Source: Anaerolineales bacterium UBA5797 (GTDB lineage: Bacteria > Chloroflexota > Anaerolineae > Anaerolineales > Villigracilaceae). From it: a DNA stretch of 33,904 nt. A program made the translations under genes and the position numbers. This document shows, one piece after another, positions 14,331 through 20,990 of the stretch (the first letter of the stretch is position 1; the number at the start of each line of letters is the position of its first letter). A model generated the notes under the pieces. It worked only from the letters and a program-made list of their open reading frames with translations. It did not search any database and was not told where the DNA came from. The stretch is taken from NCBI GenBank assembly GCA_002418205.1, contig DIDP01000046.1, positions 21,697-55,600 of the forward strand, in the 5' to 3' direction.

Positions 14331-14993
14331 ATGTTCAAATCCAAAAGCAGACCGATCGCCACGCCCCAGGCGGAACATCTCAAACTGGTGGGCATCCTGG
14401 CGATGTTGTGGGGGAATGACGAGTTCGATCTTCCGCCCATCGAGCGCAGTTCCCTGGTCATGGGCATGGGCTTTCACGACCGCGGTTACGGCGTGTTGGA
14501 TAATTTTCCCATCGGCGGCATGAGCGAGGAGGAATGGAACGGGATCGCACGGCGCGGCTTTTCCATGCAATATTCGGATGTGGTCGCCGATACCATTGCC
14601 AAATACCACGTCCGGCGGCTGGCAAGTCACGATGACTCTGCGGAGCGCAAGGCGATGACTGCCGAGTTTTCGCGGGCGATTGACGAACAACTCAAACGGC
14701 ATGACCTGTCGAAGGAATTGTTCGACCGCATCGACCGCATCACGAACCTGTGTGACAAGATCTCGTTCGATTTTTGCATGGACGTTCCCGATTCGGGCGA
14801 AGTCGCGATCTTTCCGCGCAACGATTCGGATCAGGAAGTGACGGTTCGATACCGCGTGGAGAACGGCGTGATCCGCGTCACCCCGTGGACCTTCTCGGTG
14901 GATTCTTATAAAGGTTATCTGACCGCCTATCATCTGGATGGTTACCCCGAACGGCTCGATCCCATCATTCTGCCTTTTCGTTTGGAGAAGTGA
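14331..14993 (+). CDS. DUF3891-like protein
   Basis: The 220-residue protein matches my recollection of the DUF3891 family: an N-terminal helical part, a conserved FHDRGYG segment with His and Asp (about 49-55), and a His-Asp pair further on (ASHDDSAERK). The conserved His/Asp pattern hints at metal binding of the HD-domain kind, but the activity is unknown. GAGGTG precedes the ATG. It is followed by a strong hairpin at 15016. Confidence 0.65.
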   Translation: MFKSKSRPIATPQAEHLKLVGILAMLWGNDEFDLPPIERSSLVMGMGFHDRGYGVLDNFPIGGMSEEEWNGIARRGFSMQYSDVVADTIAKYHVRRLASHDDSAERKAMTAEFSRAIDEQLKRHDLSKELFDRIDRITNLCDKISFDFCMDVPDSGEVAIFPRNDSDQEVTVRYRVENGVIRVTPWTFSVDSYKGYLTAYHLDGYPERLDPIILPFRLEK

Positions 14994-15015
14994 CGGTTCT
15001 TCTTTGCGGTGTGGA

Positions 15016-15052
15016 ATAACGGTCTCGGAAGCCGGGTCGCCGGGACCGTTAT
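15016..15052 (+). repeat. GGTC/GACC hairpin, copy E
   Basis: ATAACGGTCTCGG (15016-15028) pairs with CCGGGACCGTTAT (15040-15052), 13 bp with one wobble. It lies 23 bases after the DUF3891 stop and probably acts as its 3' end, although no T-run follows. Confidence 0.65.
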
Positions 15053-15102
15053 CAATTCTGCGGTTCGCATCCGAAAATCAGCGTATTCGTGTCAGTATGT
15101 AG

Positions 15103-15108
15103 TACAAT
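15103..15108 (+). promoter_or_regulatory. Candidate -10 box (TACAAT)
   Basis: ATGTAGTACAAT resembles the TTGTGGTA-type boxes. It would give a leader of about 125 bases before the CsbD-like gene. A separate TTGACA at 15122 lacks a good partner. Confidence 0.35.
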
Positions 15109-15239
15109 GAATATGTAAGAGTTTGACAATTTTGTTCGCGCCAATTCACGTTATGGGGGAACGGGAAGTCAGCAGGAAACGAAATCTTGAAAACTCCGAA
15201 TTGAGTCCGATCATCTTTATACTCTCTGAGGAGACCCTT

Positions 15240-15479
15240 ATGAACAATCAGAAATCGAAATTCGATCAAAAATGGAAATTGATCCGCGGGCAATCCACGG
15301 AATGGTTCAGTTTATTGGGCGAGCACGACCTGAAAAAAGTGGACAAGGCGGCTGACAAACAGGAAAAGTTCCTGACCATGCTTCAGATCAAGTATGGATA
15401 TACGCGCCAGCAAGCCACGGAAGAGGTCAACCGGCGTTGGGCGGCGTTTTATCGGGCGCAGAACAAGGTCACTGCGTAG
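15240..15479 (+). CDS. CsbD-like small stress protein
   Basis: The 79-residue, highly charged protein follows the CsbD pattern: a K-W-x-x-I-R-G start, then helical repeats with DLKKVDKAADK and a final IKYGYTRQQATEEV segment. CsbD family members are induced by general stress, but their molecular role is unknown. The frame continues upstream to 15123, but the ATG at 15240 has GAGGAG six bases before it and matches the family start. Three STAS anti-sigma antagonists lie within 4 kb, though no direct link is shown. Confidence 0.72.
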   Translation: MNNQKSKFDQKWKLIRGQSTEWFSLLGEHDLKKVDKAADKQEKFLTMLQIKYGYTRQQATEEVNRRWAAFYRAQNKVTA

Positions 15480-15560
15480 GCTGTAACGGAATTGAAATTC
15501 ATCCATTGTTGTTGAACATTCGCCGCGGTCATGGACCGCGGCGAATGTGTTCATTTCACG

Positions 15561-15566
15561 TATAAT
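15561..15566 (+). promoter_or_regulatory. -10 box (TATAAT) of the DUF302 gene
   Basis: A perfect TATAAT lies 19 bases before the GTG at 15585 and six bases before an upstream in-frame GTG at 15573. Transcription would start at about 15573. Confidence 0.5.
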
Positions 15567-15584
15567 CATCGGGTGGAGGCAAAC

Positions 15585-15974
15585 GTGAATACATACTACA
15601 TCAACAAAACTGTGGAACTGTCATTCGAGGAAGCGATCGGGCGGGTAACGGAGGAACTCAAAAAGGAGGGGTTCGGGGTTCTGACCGAGATCGACGTGCA
15701 AGCCACGTTGAAGAAAAAACTGGATGTGGACTTTCGTCCGTATAAGATCCTCGGCGCGTGCAATCCGCCGTATGCGCACCGGGCATTGCAGGCGGAGCGT
15801 CATATCGGCGTGATGCTGCCGTGTAATGTCATCGTGCAGGATGCGGGGGAGGGCAGGTCGGAGGTCGCGGCGATCGATCCGCTTGTGGCGATGTCACGCG
15901 TGGACAACCCTGCGCTGATGCCGGTGGCGGAGGAGATCAGCGCAAAACTTCAGCGCGTCATTGCAAATCTATGA
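15585..15974 (+). CDS. DUF302 protein
   Basis: This protein of about 129 residues has the DUF302 fold: SFEEAIGRVTEELKKEGFGVLTEIDV near the N-terminus, then FRPYKILGACNPPYAHRAL and a C-terminal MLPCNVIV segment. Family knowledge: small alpha/beta proteins of unknown role, sometimes fused to redox or heavy-metal domains. I place the start at GTG 15585 because GTGGAGG sits five bases upstream. The in-frame GTG at 15573 could be a leaderless start and would add four residues. Confidence 0.82.
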   Translation: MNTYYINKTVELSFEEAIGRVTEELKKEGFGVLTEIDVQATLKKKLDVDFRPYKILGACNPPYAHRALQAERHIGVMLPCNVIVQDAGEGRSEVAAIDPLVAMSRVDNPALMPVAEEISAKLQRVIANL

Positions 15975-15979
15975 AACAC

Positions 15980-16003
15980 AGCCCCGGCGGATCCGTCGGG
16001 GCT
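15980..16003. terminator. Hairpin between convergent genes
   Basis: A near-perfect 24-base palindrome (AGCCCCGG/CGGGGCT arms) sits between the DUF302 stop and the minus-strand STAS stop. It could end both transcripts, although T-runs are short. Confidence 0.5.
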
Positions 16004-16005
16004 GG

Positions 16006-16347
16006 CTATTTCGTCAAGGCGGAAACAGCCGCGGCTGAGTCGTTGAACGTCGGGATGATCAACGGGATGCCCGTCATCTCCAGCACATCTGCCACGTTCC
16101 TTTGCGGGTTGAGCAACACCATCCTTCCGTTGCGGAGCGACAGGGATTTGGCTGTGTTGATCAGCAGGGGAATCCCGATGGACGAGATGTAGTTCACCTT
16201 CGAAAGGTCCACCAGCACGCGCGCATTCTCTCCCGCGCACCGACGCACAAATTCGACCTCGATGCTTCGCGTCCCCGCCAGGTCCAGTGCGCCGGAGAGT
16301 TTGAGCAGGCGGATGCCGTTTTCCATTTCGCTGTACCGCAGTTTCAT
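16006..16347 (-). CDS. STAS-domain anti-sigma factor antagonist (copy 1)
   Basis: The 113-residue STAS protein has a beta start (MKLRYSEMENGIRLLKLSG), a DLAGTRSIE helix entry, and LVDLSKVNYISSIGIPLL, where the Ser before Ile-Gly aligns with the phosphorylated Ser of SpoIIAA and RsbV. Such proteins bind anti-sigma kinases and release a sigma factor when unphosphorylated. It is clearly a paralogue of the copy at 16659-17003. I chose the ATG at 16347, which has GGAGAG upstream at slightly long spacing. A GTG at 16359 is the alternative. No kinase or phosphatase gene is next to it. Confidence 0.85.
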   Translation of the reverse strand: MKLRYSEMENGIRLLKLSGALDLAGTRSIEVEFVRRCAGENARVLVDLSKVNYISSIGIPLLINTAKSLSLRNGRMVLLNPQRNVADVLEMTGIPLIIPTFNDSAAAVSALTK

Positions 16348-16395
16348 GATCTGTGCCACTCTCCGTTAAAATTGTACAACAGGAATCAAGGAATG

Positions 16396-16427
16396 AAAAA
16401 GGCTCCGGAGTCAAATCCGAAGCCTTT
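16396..16427 (-). terminator. Rho-independent terminator of the 43-residue gene
   Basis: A 12-bp stem with one G-U pair (16398-16409 with 16416-16427) and a six-base loop is followed on the minus strand by five Ts. It lies 22 bases after the small gene's stop. Confidence 0.75.
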
Positions 16428-16449
16428 CTGATACGATCCATTTTCTACA

Positions 16450-16581
16450 TTATAGATACATGGAAGGTTTTTTGCCTTGTTCCCTCTGGCTTTGTCGAAT
16501 GGCGAGGACTTTCTCCGTCGTCCTGGACAGCCCCCAGAGGATGAAGGCGAGGGCAAGTGTAAATAGAAAAGTGGTAAACAT
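16450..16581 (-). CDS. 43-residue single-helix membrane peptide
   Basis: This is a short open frame. The sequence begins MFTTFLFTLALAFILWGL, one hydrophobic helix (about residues 2-18), and continues as a charged tail rich in Arg, Gln and Lys that ends PSMYL. Support: AGGAG seven bases before the ATG, an extended -10 box TTGTGGTAAGAT at 16601-16612, and a textbook terminator just after the stop. I do not recognise it. Small one-helix peptides often regulate membrane complexes, but no function can be assigned here. It sits between two STAS genes on the same strand and has its own transcription unit. Confidence 0.72.
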   Translation of the reverse strand: MFTTFLFTLALAFILWGLSRTTEKVLAIRQSQREQGKKPSMYL

Positions 16582-16600
16582 GGTGAACTCCTACGACCCC

Positions 16601-16612
16601 ATCTTACCACAA
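16601..16612 (-). promoter_or_regulatory. Extended -10 promoter (TTGTGGTAAGAT) of the small gene
   Basis: On the minus strand the box lies about 20 bases before the ATG at 16581. It shares TTGTGGTA exactly with boxes at 10851, 12566 and 18630. Confidence 0.6.
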
Positions 16613-16658
16613 AATTATATATAATTTATTAGAGATTCTGTGGAGCCGTATCAGTCGG

Positions 16659-17003
16659 TCAGGGGGACGATAATCCCATTTTCGCGGATTCGAGATCCGG
16701 GTAAATGGGCACCATCTGCGGGATGCCCACCAGTTCGAGCACATTGGCAACATTTTCCTGCGCGCCTGCCAGCACGAATTTTCCGCCTCGTTCAACCACG
16801 GATTTGGCAGTGTTGACCAGCATCGGGATCCCGACTGAGGCAATGTGACTCACCCCCGAAAGATCCACGAGCACCCGGGCATGGTCCCCTTCGCAATACC
16901 GCACAAACTGGACCTCGATGCTGTACGTCCCGTTAAGGTCCAGCTCGCCGTTCAGCCTGATCAGGCGAATGCCGCCATCCAATTCACTGTATTCGATTTC
17001 CAT
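16659..17003 (-). CDS. STAS-domain anti-sigma factor antagonist (copy 2)
   Basis: This protein of about 114 residues can be aligned with copy 1 along its whole length (EYSELDGGIRLIRLNGELDL, RVLVDLSGVSHIASVGIP, NVANVLELVGIPQMVP), so the two arose by duplication. The phosphorylation-site Ser is in ASVGI. I chose the ATG at 17003 to match copy 1. A TTG four codons upstream is possible. Its promoter lies at 17072-17099. It probably reports to a serine-kinase anti-sigma factor encoded elsewhere. Confidence 0.83.
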   Translation of the reverse strand: MEIEYSELDGGIRLIRLNGELDLNGTYSIEVQFVRYCEGDHARVLVDLSGVSHIASVGIPMLVNTAKSVVERGGKFVLAGAQENVANVLELVGIPQMVPIYPDLESAKMGLSSP

Positions 17004-17071
17004 TCCGTTGTCCAATCGAGATCTTCGAGACTCTATTGCCAGCCGATTTTTCTTGAAGAAGTTCTAAAGAT

Positions 17072-17099
17072 ATTATAGGGGATTCCTGCCACTTTTCAA
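17072..17099 (-). promoter_or_regulatory. Promoter of STAS copy 2
   Basis: On the minus strand TTGAAA (17094-17099) and TATAAT (17072-17077) are separated by 16 bases. The -35 box overlaps the stop of the DUF1697 gene. Confidence 0.6.
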
Positions 17100-17629
17100 T
17101 CCCGGCTGTACTTTTCCACGATCTTCCGGAGGGTGGTCAGGTTGCGCGTTGTCCCGCTCATGCCGAGTGTCTTTTCGACAAGGTTGTTCGAGAAAACGGA
17201 ATTGTCCCTGTCCCTGCGCAGGTTATAAACTTCACGCCCCCTGATCGCAAAATCGTCGGCTTTGCTTTTGAACGACATTAACGCGCCTGCCGCTTTCCTC
17301 TCCGGCTTCGACTTTAGGAACACGATATGCATTGTCTCGTTTTCTTTTGGATGGAAGGGAGTCGCCTCCGCGATGGACATGATCTCCCGCATCGTCCTCA
17401 CGAAAAGTTGGATCCTCTTCCCCAAGCCTTCCTCAAGCTGACGTTCGATCCGCTCCTCCAACGCGGACGCGTCGTCCTCATCCGACTCGAAGATCACGTT
17501 CCCGCTTTGGATGTATGTCCTCACATTGTCCAGCCCAAGCAACTCGAACATCTTCCGCAGTTCGTCCATTTTAATGACCGTGTTACCGCCCACATTGATC
17601 GCCCGCAGGAATGCAACATATTTGTTCAT
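17096..17629 (-). CDS. DUF1697 protein
   Basis: The 177-residue protein has the typical DUF1697 opening (YVAFLRAINVGGNTVIKMDELR), then LGLDNVRTYIQSGNVIFES. The family is widespread, folds as a ferredoxin-like alpha/beta protein and has no assigned activity. The ATG lies seven bases after the stop of the TMEM175-like gene, so the two are likely co-transcribed and translationally coupled. Confidence 0.88.
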   Translation of the reverse strand: MNKYVAFLRAINVGGNTVIKMDELRKMFELLGLDNVRTYIQSGNVIFESDEDDASALEERIERQLEEGLGKRIQLFVRTMREIMSIAEATPFHPKENETMHIVFLKSKPERKAAGALMSFKSKADDFAIRGREVYNLRRDRDNSVFSNNLVEKTLGMSGTTRNLTTLRKIVEKYSRD

Positions 17630-17636
17630 CGAAGCC

Positions 17637-18212
17637 TCATCCGTTGAGGGTCCGTTCGATGCGCCGGTCGGGGATCAGCCACATGATGGCGACGATCACA
17701 TAGAGCGTCATGGAAATCCACGAGGCGACAAACGCCAGCGGTATGGCGGCCGTGTAGATCAGCAGGGAAATGCGTTCCTTTGTTCCATCTCCCAGCGCAA
17801 TGACAAGCACGGACGTTTCGTCGTGACGTGCCATCAGCGCCCGCACCATGATGAAGTATGCCACTGCCGAGGACCAGAGCACCGCGCCGTACATCGCAAC
17901 CGGGACTTTGGCGAAATGATTTTCGCCCATCCAGCCGGTCACGAACGGGACGAGGGAAAGCCAGAAGAGCAGGTGCAGGTTCGCCCACAGGATCGAGCCG
18001 TTGACCCGCTCCACAACCTGCCAGAGATGGTGGTGGTTGTTCCAGTAGATGCCAAGAAAGATGAAACTCAATATATAACTCAGGAACTTTGGGATCAAGG
18101 GTTGAAGCGCGGAAAGGTCCGCTTCATGCGGCGGTGCCAGTTCGAGCACCATGATCGTGATGATGATGGCGAGTACGCCATCGCTGAAAGCCTCAAGTCT
18201 TCCTTTTCTCAT
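17637..18212 (-). CDS. TMEM175-like potassium channel (DUF1211)
   Basis: This 191-residue membrane protein begins MRKGRLEAFSDGVLAIIITIMVLEL, containing the family hallmark RxxxFSDGVxAI, and then shows five further hydrophobic helices (to about residue 185). Bacterial TMEM175 proteins are K+ channels built from six-helix repeats; this is a single-repeat form that would act as a tetramer. The frame is open upstream to 18302, but the ATG at 18212 matches the family start and has GGAG eight bases before it. Confidence 0.88.
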   Translation of the reverse strand: MRKGRLEAFSDGVLAIIITIMVLELAPPHEADLSALQPLIPKFLSYILSFIFLGIYWNNHHHLWQVVERVNGSILWANLHLLFWLSLVPFVTGWMGENHFAKVPVAMYGAVLWSSAVAYFIMVRALMARHDETSVLVIALGDGTKERISLLIYTAAIPLAFVASWISMTLYVIVAIMWLIPDRRIERTLNG

Positions 18213-18240
18213 TCGTCTGCTCCATGGAAGTCTTTGATAT

Positions 18241-18271
18241 ACAAATCTCCCAACACCATTGGGAGATTTGT
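18241..18271. terminator. Perfect 13-bp hairpin between STAS copy 3 and the channel gene
   Basis: ACAAATCTCCCAA (18241-18253) is perfectly complementary to 18259-18271, with loop CACCA. No T-run follows on either strand. It could end the STAS transcript or protect the 5' end of the channel mRNA. Confidence 0.6.
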
Positions 18272-18298
18272 GACCGGTAAATGAAATGCATTGGAGAG

Positions 18299-18604
18299 TC
18301 ACCGGAAGGTGAACAGGTTGTCGAAGCCTCCGATCTCGAAGATCTCGCGCATGTTCTCGTTACAGTTTAATAGAATGAGCGATTTCCCGGCGGCATCCAC
18401 TTCCTTTTGGAGCGATAGAAGTGCACGGATGCCCGCTGAATCCAGGAACGTGGCGCTGATAAAATCGACATGGATCTCTCCGACCTGCCCGGCGGACAGG
18501 ACTTCGCTGTTCGCCTTCTTGAATTCCTCCTGTGTCGAATAGTCTATCCCGCCTGAAAGGACAATGCTGGCTACGCCACCGTTGAATTTTACGGTTATCG
18601 TCAT
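18299..18604 (-). CDS. STAS-domain anti-sigma factor antagonist (copy 3)
   Basis: This 101-residue protein has the classic SpoIIAA/RsbV form: MTITVKFNGGVASIVLSGGIDYSTQ, then VDFISATFLDSAGIRALLSL with the phosphorylatable Ser in DSAGI. It is more standard than copies 1 and 2 and not their close paralogue. AAGGAG lies six bases before the ATG, and an extended -10 box lies at 18630. It probably works with a serine kinase or phosphatase encoded elsewhere. Confidence 0.88.
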   Translation of the reverse strand: MTITVKFNGGVASIVLSGGIDYSTQEEFKKANSEVLSAGQVGEIHVDFISATFLDSAGIRALLSLQKEVDAAGKSLILLNCNENMREIFEIGGFDNLFTFR

Positions 18605-18629
18605 GGCAGACTCCTTTGTGTATTTTCAT

Positions 18630-18641
18630 AGCATACCACAA
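18630..18641 (-). promoter_or_regulatory. Extended -10 promoter (TTGTGGTATGCT) of STAS copy 3
   Basis: The box lies 26 bases before the ATG at 18604 on the minus strand and shares TTGTGGTA with three other promoters in the window. Confidence 0.6.
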
Positions 18642-18754
18642 GATATGCCCCGCGGAACGTGCCTGTTTCCACTTCGCCGGGTCGAGTTTGTTCGATTTCG
18701 TACAATCTTCCAATCTTCCTTCAATGGACAGGCACGCCGTCACCACAAAGTAAT

Positions 18755-18780
18755 AATCTTCCATCAAGGGATGGAAGATT
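18755..18780. terminator. Perfect 10-bp hairpin downstream of the DUF4258-like gene
   Basis: AATCTTCCAT pairs with ATGGAAGATT around a CAAGGG loop. The stem can be extended with one bulge by AAT/ATT, giving a short A/T tail on both sides. It sits about 50 bases after the minus-strand gene end and may be its terminator. Confidence 0.5.
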
Positions 18781-18830
18781 TATTCGCAGGCAATCAATTG
18801 GGAGGGTAAAGGATCTGCTATCTTAAGACC

Positions 18831-19178
18831 TTATACGTCAGGAGATGAACTGCGAAGAGTTTTAAATCTCTTTCTCCTATCGTATATTGGCTTGACGCGG
18901 AATGTTTTTGCGGTGTTCTTATTGCGGTACGTGGTAATGACCTCCAGAGCGCCATCCTGTGCGAACCCGGTCAGTACACCCGTCCCTTCGAGTCTTGTGA
19001 TCTCAGACCTGGTCCGATCTTCGGGCGGGATGTCCCTTTTTCTCAAAACGTAGACTGTAATTCCAGTTGTGTGAATGCGTTCCCCGTATGCCAGCACGTA
19101 TTCCAGATTATCAATTGATAAATTTCGTTGCGCCATTCGACGAACAGCATGCTTGGTAAGGTTGAAAGTTGATGACAT
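18831..19178 (-). CDS. DUF4258-like protein
   Basis: The 115-residue basic protein starts with LTKHAVRRMAQRNLSIDNLEYVLAYGERI, which matches the DUF4258 pattern of a His-x-x-x-Arg-Met-x-x-Arg helix, followed by ITVYVLRKRDI and a strand EVITTYRNKNTAKTFRV. DUF4258 proteins are often RelE-like or toxin-associated, but no antitoxin gene is adjacent, so I make no toxin claim. A weak AAGGAT precedes the ATG. Confidence 0.65.
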   Translation of the reverse strand: MSSTFNLTKHAVRRMAQRNLSIDNLEYVLAYGERIHTTGITVYVLRKRDIPPEDRTRSEITRLEGTGVLTGFAQDGALEVITTYRNKNTAKTFRVKPIYDRRKRFKTLRSSSPDV

Positions 19179-19315
19179 TTCTTGCCGTATCCTTCTGATG
19201 ATTCAATTTTGCATTTTATATAATGGTCACCTGTCGTGTAAGATCATAATGTCCATGAGATTGTGGTGGTGAAATTTATGTCATGCCTGGTGACGGGGCT
19301 GCTTTGCAAATCCTT

Positions 19316-19344
19316 TTCAAAATTCATCCCTCACCCCTTATAAT
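19316..19344 (+). promoter_or_regulatory. Candidate promoter of the FTCD gene
   Basis: TTCAAA (19316-19321) and a perfect TATAAT (19339-19344) are 17 bases apart and lie about 50 bases before the ATG at 19394. Confidence 0.5.
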
Positions 19345-19393
19345 TACCCCGCCAAACGCAACCTCAACAGCACACCCACGAACTGGAAAACCA

Positions 19394-20926
19394 ATGACCC
19401 AACTCATCGAATGCATCCCCAACTTTTCTGAAGCGCGGCGTCCCGAAGTGATCGACCAGATCGCCGCCGCCATCACCTCCGTCGAAGGCGCGCGCCTGCT
19501 AGATCGCTCCTCCGACCTCGACCACAACCGCACCGTGCTGACCTTTGCCGGTCCACCGTTCGCGGTGGAGGAAGCCGCCTTCCGCGCCATCAGGACCGCT
19601 GTCGAACTCATCGACCTCGACCAGCATACCGGCGAGCATCCGCGCATCGGCGCGACGGACGTCTGTCCGTTTGTGCCGCTGTCCGATGCTACGATGGAGG
19701 ATTGTGTCGCCATTGCCAAACGCCTGGGAGAACGCGTCGGTAACGAACTCAGCATCCCGGTCTATTTATATGAAGCGGCGGCGACGCGTCCCGAACGGAC
19801 GAATCTCGAAAACATCCGCCGTGGTCAATACGAGGGGCTCAAATCCGAGATCGAATCAAACCCCGAGCGCAAACCGGATTTCGGTCCCGTCAAACTGCCC
19901 AAGGCGGGCGCAACCGTCATCGGCGCGCGCGCGCCGCTCATTGCCTTCAACGCCTACCTCACCACCGACGATGTGGATATCGCCAAAAAGATCGCCAAAG
20001 CCATCCGGCACTCCTCGGGCGGTTTGCGTTACGTCAAGGGTTTGGGCTTGCTCGTTGAAGGGCGCGCCCAGGTCTCGATGAACCTCACCAACTTTCGTGA
20101 AACGCCGGTTGCGCGCGTGGTGGAATTCATCCGGCGTGAGGCGCAGCGCTACGGCGTTGGCATTCATCATTGCGAACTCGTGGGTCTGATCCCACAGGAG
20201 GCACTGGTGGATGCGGCGGTCTGGTACACCCAACTGGATGCGTTTTCGAAGGAGCAGATCCTTGAGTCCAGGCTTTATTCCACCGCCACCACCAACGCTT
20301 CGGACTCCCCTCAACGTGTCACCTTTATCGAACAACTTGCCGCCCCGACGCCGACTCCCGGAGGCGGCTCCGCCGCCGCGTACGCGGGCGCGATGGGCGC
20401 GGCGCTCGTTGCCATGGTCGCCAGCCTCACCATCGGCAAGAAGAAATACGCCGAGGTCGAAGCCGAGATGCAAGCCATTCGAGTCGTGGCGGAGAATCTG
20501 CGCAAGGAACTTGCGCTTGCCGTGGAGGACGATGCGGGGGCGTTCGAGACTTTGATGGCGACCTATAAACTGCCAAAAGGCACGGAGGAAGAACAAGCCA
20601 CACGCAACAATGCGATCGTGAACGCCACGCTCAACGCCGCGCACGTCCCTTTGCATGTCGCGGGCGATGCGGTCAAAGTGATGGAACTTGCCATCAAATG
20701 CGCGAAGCATGGAAATGTCAACGCGATCAGTGATGCCTTGTCCGGTTTTGCCATGTCCCGCGCCGCGCTGACCGCCGCGGGTTATAACGTGCGCATCAAC
20801 ATCAACTCGCTCGAGGATCGATCCGCTGGCGAGAAGATGCTGAACGAACTGACGGAATTGGAATTCGAGGCCGATAAACTCGAACTCGAAATCCAGGCGG
20901 TGATGAAGGAGCGCGGTGGGATCTGA
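19394..20926 (+). CDS. Bifunctional glutamate formimidoyltransferase / formimidoyl-THF cyclodeaminase
   Basis: The 510-residue protein fuses two enzymes. Residues 1 to about 300 form the transferase (MTQLIECIPNFSEARR, DHNRTVLTF, TGEHPRIGATDVCPFVPL), which moves the formimino group from formiminoglutamate to tetrahydrofolate. Residues from about 310 form the helical cyclodeaminase (FIEQLAAPTPTPGGGSAAA), which releases ammonia and leaves 5,10-methenyl-THF. This is the end of histidine degradation and feeds one-carbon units. The fusion is the arrangement of the animal enzyme and some bacteria; others have separate genes. The frame extends upstream to 19283, but the ATG at 19394 matches the family start. 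No hut genes are nearby. The stop overlaps the leader of the M23 gene. Confidence 0.93.
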   Translation: MTQLIECIPNFSEARRPEVIDQIAAAITSVEGARLLDRSSDLDHNRTVLTFAGPPFAVEEAAFRAIRTAVELIDLDQHTGEHPRIGATDVCPFVPLSDATMEDCVAIAKRLGERVGNELSIPVYLYEAAATRPERTNLENIRRGQYEGLKSEIESNPERKPDFGPVKLPKAGATVIGARAPLIAFNAYLTTDDVDIAKKIAKAIRHSSGGLRYVKGLGLLVEGRAQVSMNLTNFRETPVARVVEFIRREAQRYGVGIHHCELVGLIPQEALVDAAVWYTQLDAFSKEQILESRLYSTATTNASDSPQRVTFIEQLAAPTPTPGGGSAAAYAGAMGAALVAMVASLTIGKKKYAEVEAEMQAIRVVAENLRKELALAVEDDAGAFETLMATYKLPKGTEEEQATRNNAIVNATLNAAHVPLHVAGDAVKVMELAIKCAKHGNVNAISDALSGFAMSRAALTAAGYNVRININSLEDRSAGEKMLNELTELEFEADKLELEIQAVMKERGGI

Positions 20927-20927
20927 C

Positions 20928-20990
20928 ATGTCATTGCGAGCGGCGCTTCAGTGCTGTGCAGCAATCTTTTCAGAATCCGGAGATCGCTGC
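20928..20990. repeat. Dispersed REP-like repeat overlapping a gene start
   Basis: The stretch starts TGTCATTGCGAGCGGCGC, contains CAGCAATCTTTTCAGAATCC and GGAGATCGCTGCGTCATT, and has mirror-related ends (TCATTGCGAGC-, GCTGCGTCATT). It has the look of the short CATTGCGAG...GCAATC repeats scattered in many bacterial genomes. It begins at the ATG of the following gene. Confidence 0.55.

Noticed and set aside
14154..14933. Minus-strand open frame of about 259 codons opposite DUF3891
   Set aside because: It covers two plus-strand genes and the hairpin gap, and has no recognisable domain.
15122..15155. TTGACA at 15122 as the CsbD-like gene promoter
   Set aside because: No acceptable -10 box occurs 16-18 bases downstream.
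18360..18767. Minus-strand open frame of 135 codons overlapping STAS copy 3
   Set aside because: It reads the STAS gene in another frame. The STAS frame has a clear domain and ribosome-binding site.
18831..19178. Third toxin-antitoxin locus around the DUF4258-like gene
   Set aside because: No small partner gene lies next to it on either side, so a toxin role is not supported.
19856..20929. Long minus-strand open frame of about 357 codons opposite the FTCD gene
   Set aside because: It is the reverse reading of a GC-rich gene, gives low-complexity Arg/Gly/His-rich protein and has no family motif.
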